64,000 bases of DNA from Lytechinus variegatus. Its lineage: Eukaryota > Echinodermata > Echinoidea > Temnopleuroida > Toxopneustidae. Position numbers and translations under genes: made by a program. Where the stretch lies: NCBI RefSeq assembly GCF_018143015.1, contig NC_054755.1, forward strand, positions 12,254,124-12,318,123, read 5' to 3'. Under the pieces are notes generated by a model that was not told where the DNA came from, did not search any database, and saw only the letters and a list, made by a program, of their open reading frames with translations. Below, in pieces: positions 62,345 to 64,000 of the stretch (positions are counted from its first letter, which is position 1; every line of letters starts with the position of its first letter).

Positions 62345-62830
62345 TCAGAGAAGTTGTTGGATCCAAAATAAGCTCCAATTTTATGGGAAAAAATATCAAA
62401 TTTTTCTGCATGGTCATGTAAACTGATATTATATGGTGACATACAATTGTGAGGAAGGTTTATATAATGACGATGTTTGAAAATTAATTCCGACATCCAT
62501 TTAGACTCGGGTGCAGAGCACCGGTAATTCATGAATGAGAAAAAAAATACAATAGTCTAAAATCAAACCCTAGATTTATAATAATTGATTGATGGCTTAT
62601 TTTCTATAAATGAATTCAGTTTACTTACGAAGGTTTTTAATTAATCTAGATGGAGTTGGCCCAAAATGAGCTTTAAATTGATAGGAATAAACAGAAGGTC
62701 TTTTTCTCTGCATGGTCATGTAAACTGATATTCTATGGTGATATTACAATTGTGAGAAGAGTTTCTGCATTGATGATGTTCAAGAATTAATCCTGACATG
62801 ATTTTTCTTTACCCATGTGCAGAGCAGTCG
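62345..62830. repeat. Diverged duplication of a ~180-bp segment
   Basis: TCTGCATGGTCATGTAAACT, GATATT.TATGGTGA and ACAATTGTGAG.A.G.TTT occur at about 62407-62475 and again at 62709-62775. Both continue to GTGCAGAGCA (62511, 62816). Confidence 0.8.
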
Positions 62831-63055
62831 ATTGCGATCTCTTTCATTACTGTATGGAAAAGAAATACCAATGGTCGAGCAACAGATCCGGATTGAAGAC
62901 CTTGGAAAAGATATGTGCGCAATTACTCAACATCTTGAAAAGTCTGAACTTGATGAACGACTGGACAATAAAGAGATGCGGGACTTATACTCGCATCTCC
63001 AAAGGCATGTCTTCTTCCGCATTTTCAGACGAAAATGAGAACAGACTTTTAAGAT

Positions 63056-63400
63056 GTGGTGAGGATTTGCCTCGTCTGCGACAAGAGAGGATTTGCCTTG
63101 TCTGTGTTGACAAGGGTCACTGCATACCCAAATGGGGCCACAATTTCAGACCAGAATACAGACAGGCTAGTGGTGAGGATTTGTCTTGTCTGTGACAAGA
63201 GAGGATTTGCCTTGTCTGTTTTGACAAGGGTCATTGCATATCCAAATGGGGCCGCGATTTCAGGCCAGGGTTCAGACAGGCTTGTAGTGTGGTGAGGATT
63301 TGCCTCGTCTGCGACAAGAGAGGATTTGCCTTGTCTGTTTTGACAAGGGTCACTGCATACCCAAATAGGGTCGCAATTTCAGACCACAGATAGGCCTGTG
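63056..63400. repeat. Three-copy ~117-bp tandem repeat
   Basis: GTGGTGAGGATTTG starts at 63056, 63170 and 63289. Each unit holds GACAAGAGAGGATTTGCCTT and GACAAGGGTCA.TGCATA.CCAAAT. Open frames through it on both strands are repetitive (KANPLLSQTRQIL on the reverse strand), with no known domain. Confidence 0.85.
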
Positions 63401-64000
63401 GTGTGTTGATGATGTTTGGGGGAAGTCCCACCCTAGTATTGACAGCCACGGGGACTTTTAACAGACTATCATGATATTTGCGGACTCCTCAGATTGAACC
63501 AAATGCAATGTGATATCGCTGCTACCATGACAGACCAAACATTTACCTTTAAGTAGAGAACACAACTGAAAGATTTCATGAAGCATTTGTGATGAATCGT
63601 GACACATCCATGTATAAAAGAATACAGAGTTCATGGGTGCAAGATTATTGTCTTCATAAAGAGCACGAACATCTGCCAAAAGGTGTATTACTGGAAGAAA
63701 TAAGAAGTTGCCGATCTACGATGCCATCGTAGCAATATTTCACATGACAGATCATCTGATATCATGAACAATTTTTGGTAAAAGAGGGGGTTGTACTAGA
63801 GTGGTAGTCACCACTCTGGGCTGGGCCCTTGGACTTGGAGTGGATATCCAAGACATCAATCTGGTGGATCAACTGGGGAGCAAAAGATGCTCTCACATAT
63901 TGGCAACAGATTGGGCATTGCGCCCGAAAACTAGAAGAGGGATTCGCTTTGATGTATGCTTATAAGCGCTCAATGCACACTGTGAAAGACGAAAGAATGA

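Larger units (their letters stand above)
62056..64000. other. Intron or flank upstream of the first ABCC exon seen
   Basis: Searched on the reverse strand for further ABCC exons (WWxxYW-type TMD2 start); none convincing. It holds a dispersed duplication (62345/62650), a tandem repeat (63056) and an unassigned, possibly SINE-like block from about 63790 to the edge. Confidence 0.5.

Noticed and set aside
62817..63195. Extra ABCC exon or a new small gene (two overlapping + strand ORFs)
   Set aside because: Wrong strand for ABCC, no family motif, and the end lies in tandem repeat. It could be a repeat-derived frame, so not annotated as a gene.
62056..64000. The next upstream ABCC5 exon (end of linker, first TMD2 helix)
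   Set aside because: I looked for the WW-x-x-YW type motif and hydrophobic runs next to splice sites on the reverse strand and found none.

Overview
The window is animal nuclear DNA: compact exons with GT/AG introns, four conserved multi-exon genes, AT-rich introns and a very dense load of small DNA transposons, tRNA-derived SINEs and minisatellites. The repeat style (AGGTCA-rich minisatellites, palindromic MITEs, GCGCTTCGCGC arrays) and the protein sequences suggest a marine invertebrate deuterostome. An echinoderm such as a sea urchin is my best guess; this is inference, not a database match.

Layout. (1) 1-2945, + strand: last six exons of a KDM6A/UTX-type histone H3K27 demethylase, covering the second half of the JmjC domain and the C-terminal zinc module. 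A long non-coding 3' flank follows. (2) 10126-13040, +: a complete four-exon TMEM254 homologue (156 aa). (3) 13055-22879: intergenic DNA, or 5' introns of the next gene, made largely of nested DNA transposons, including an inverted pair at 14.0-16.8 kb, a hAT-like element at 17.5-18.9 kb and a retroelement 3' remnant at 21.7-22.3 kb. (4) 22880-45371, +: eleven exons of an ENOX1/2 (ecto-NOX disulfide-thiol exchanger) homologue, from a Gly/Met-rich N-terminal region through the RRM and coiled coil to the stop codon; the first exon was not found. (5) 62055-50640, - strand: last eleven exons of an ABCC5-like (MRP5) ABC transporter, covering TMD2 and NBD2 and ending at the stop codon. ENOX and ABCC are convergent (tail to tail).

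The four genes do not form a pathway: a chromatin eraser, a small membrane protein, a redox/RNA-binding-fold protein and an exporter. Exon boundaries were set by reading frame, splice consensus and agreement with the vertebrate families, and the phases close at every junction.

The most unusual material lies in the repeats. The 3' end of an ABCC exon and its splice donor have been amplified as a minisatellite in the following intron. MITE ends sit within about 10-60 bp of splice sites in three introns. A 2.58-kb hAT-like element splits a SINE with a clear 8-bp target duplication. A CAGGGGCGGATCC-type transposon family shows 5-bp target duplications at two sites. GCGCTTCGCGC arrays recur in elements with different termini. 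Long-palindrome elements lie inside transcribed introns, where they could fold into dsRNA. I see no CRISPR array, bacterial operon or rRNA gene, and no wholly new protein system.
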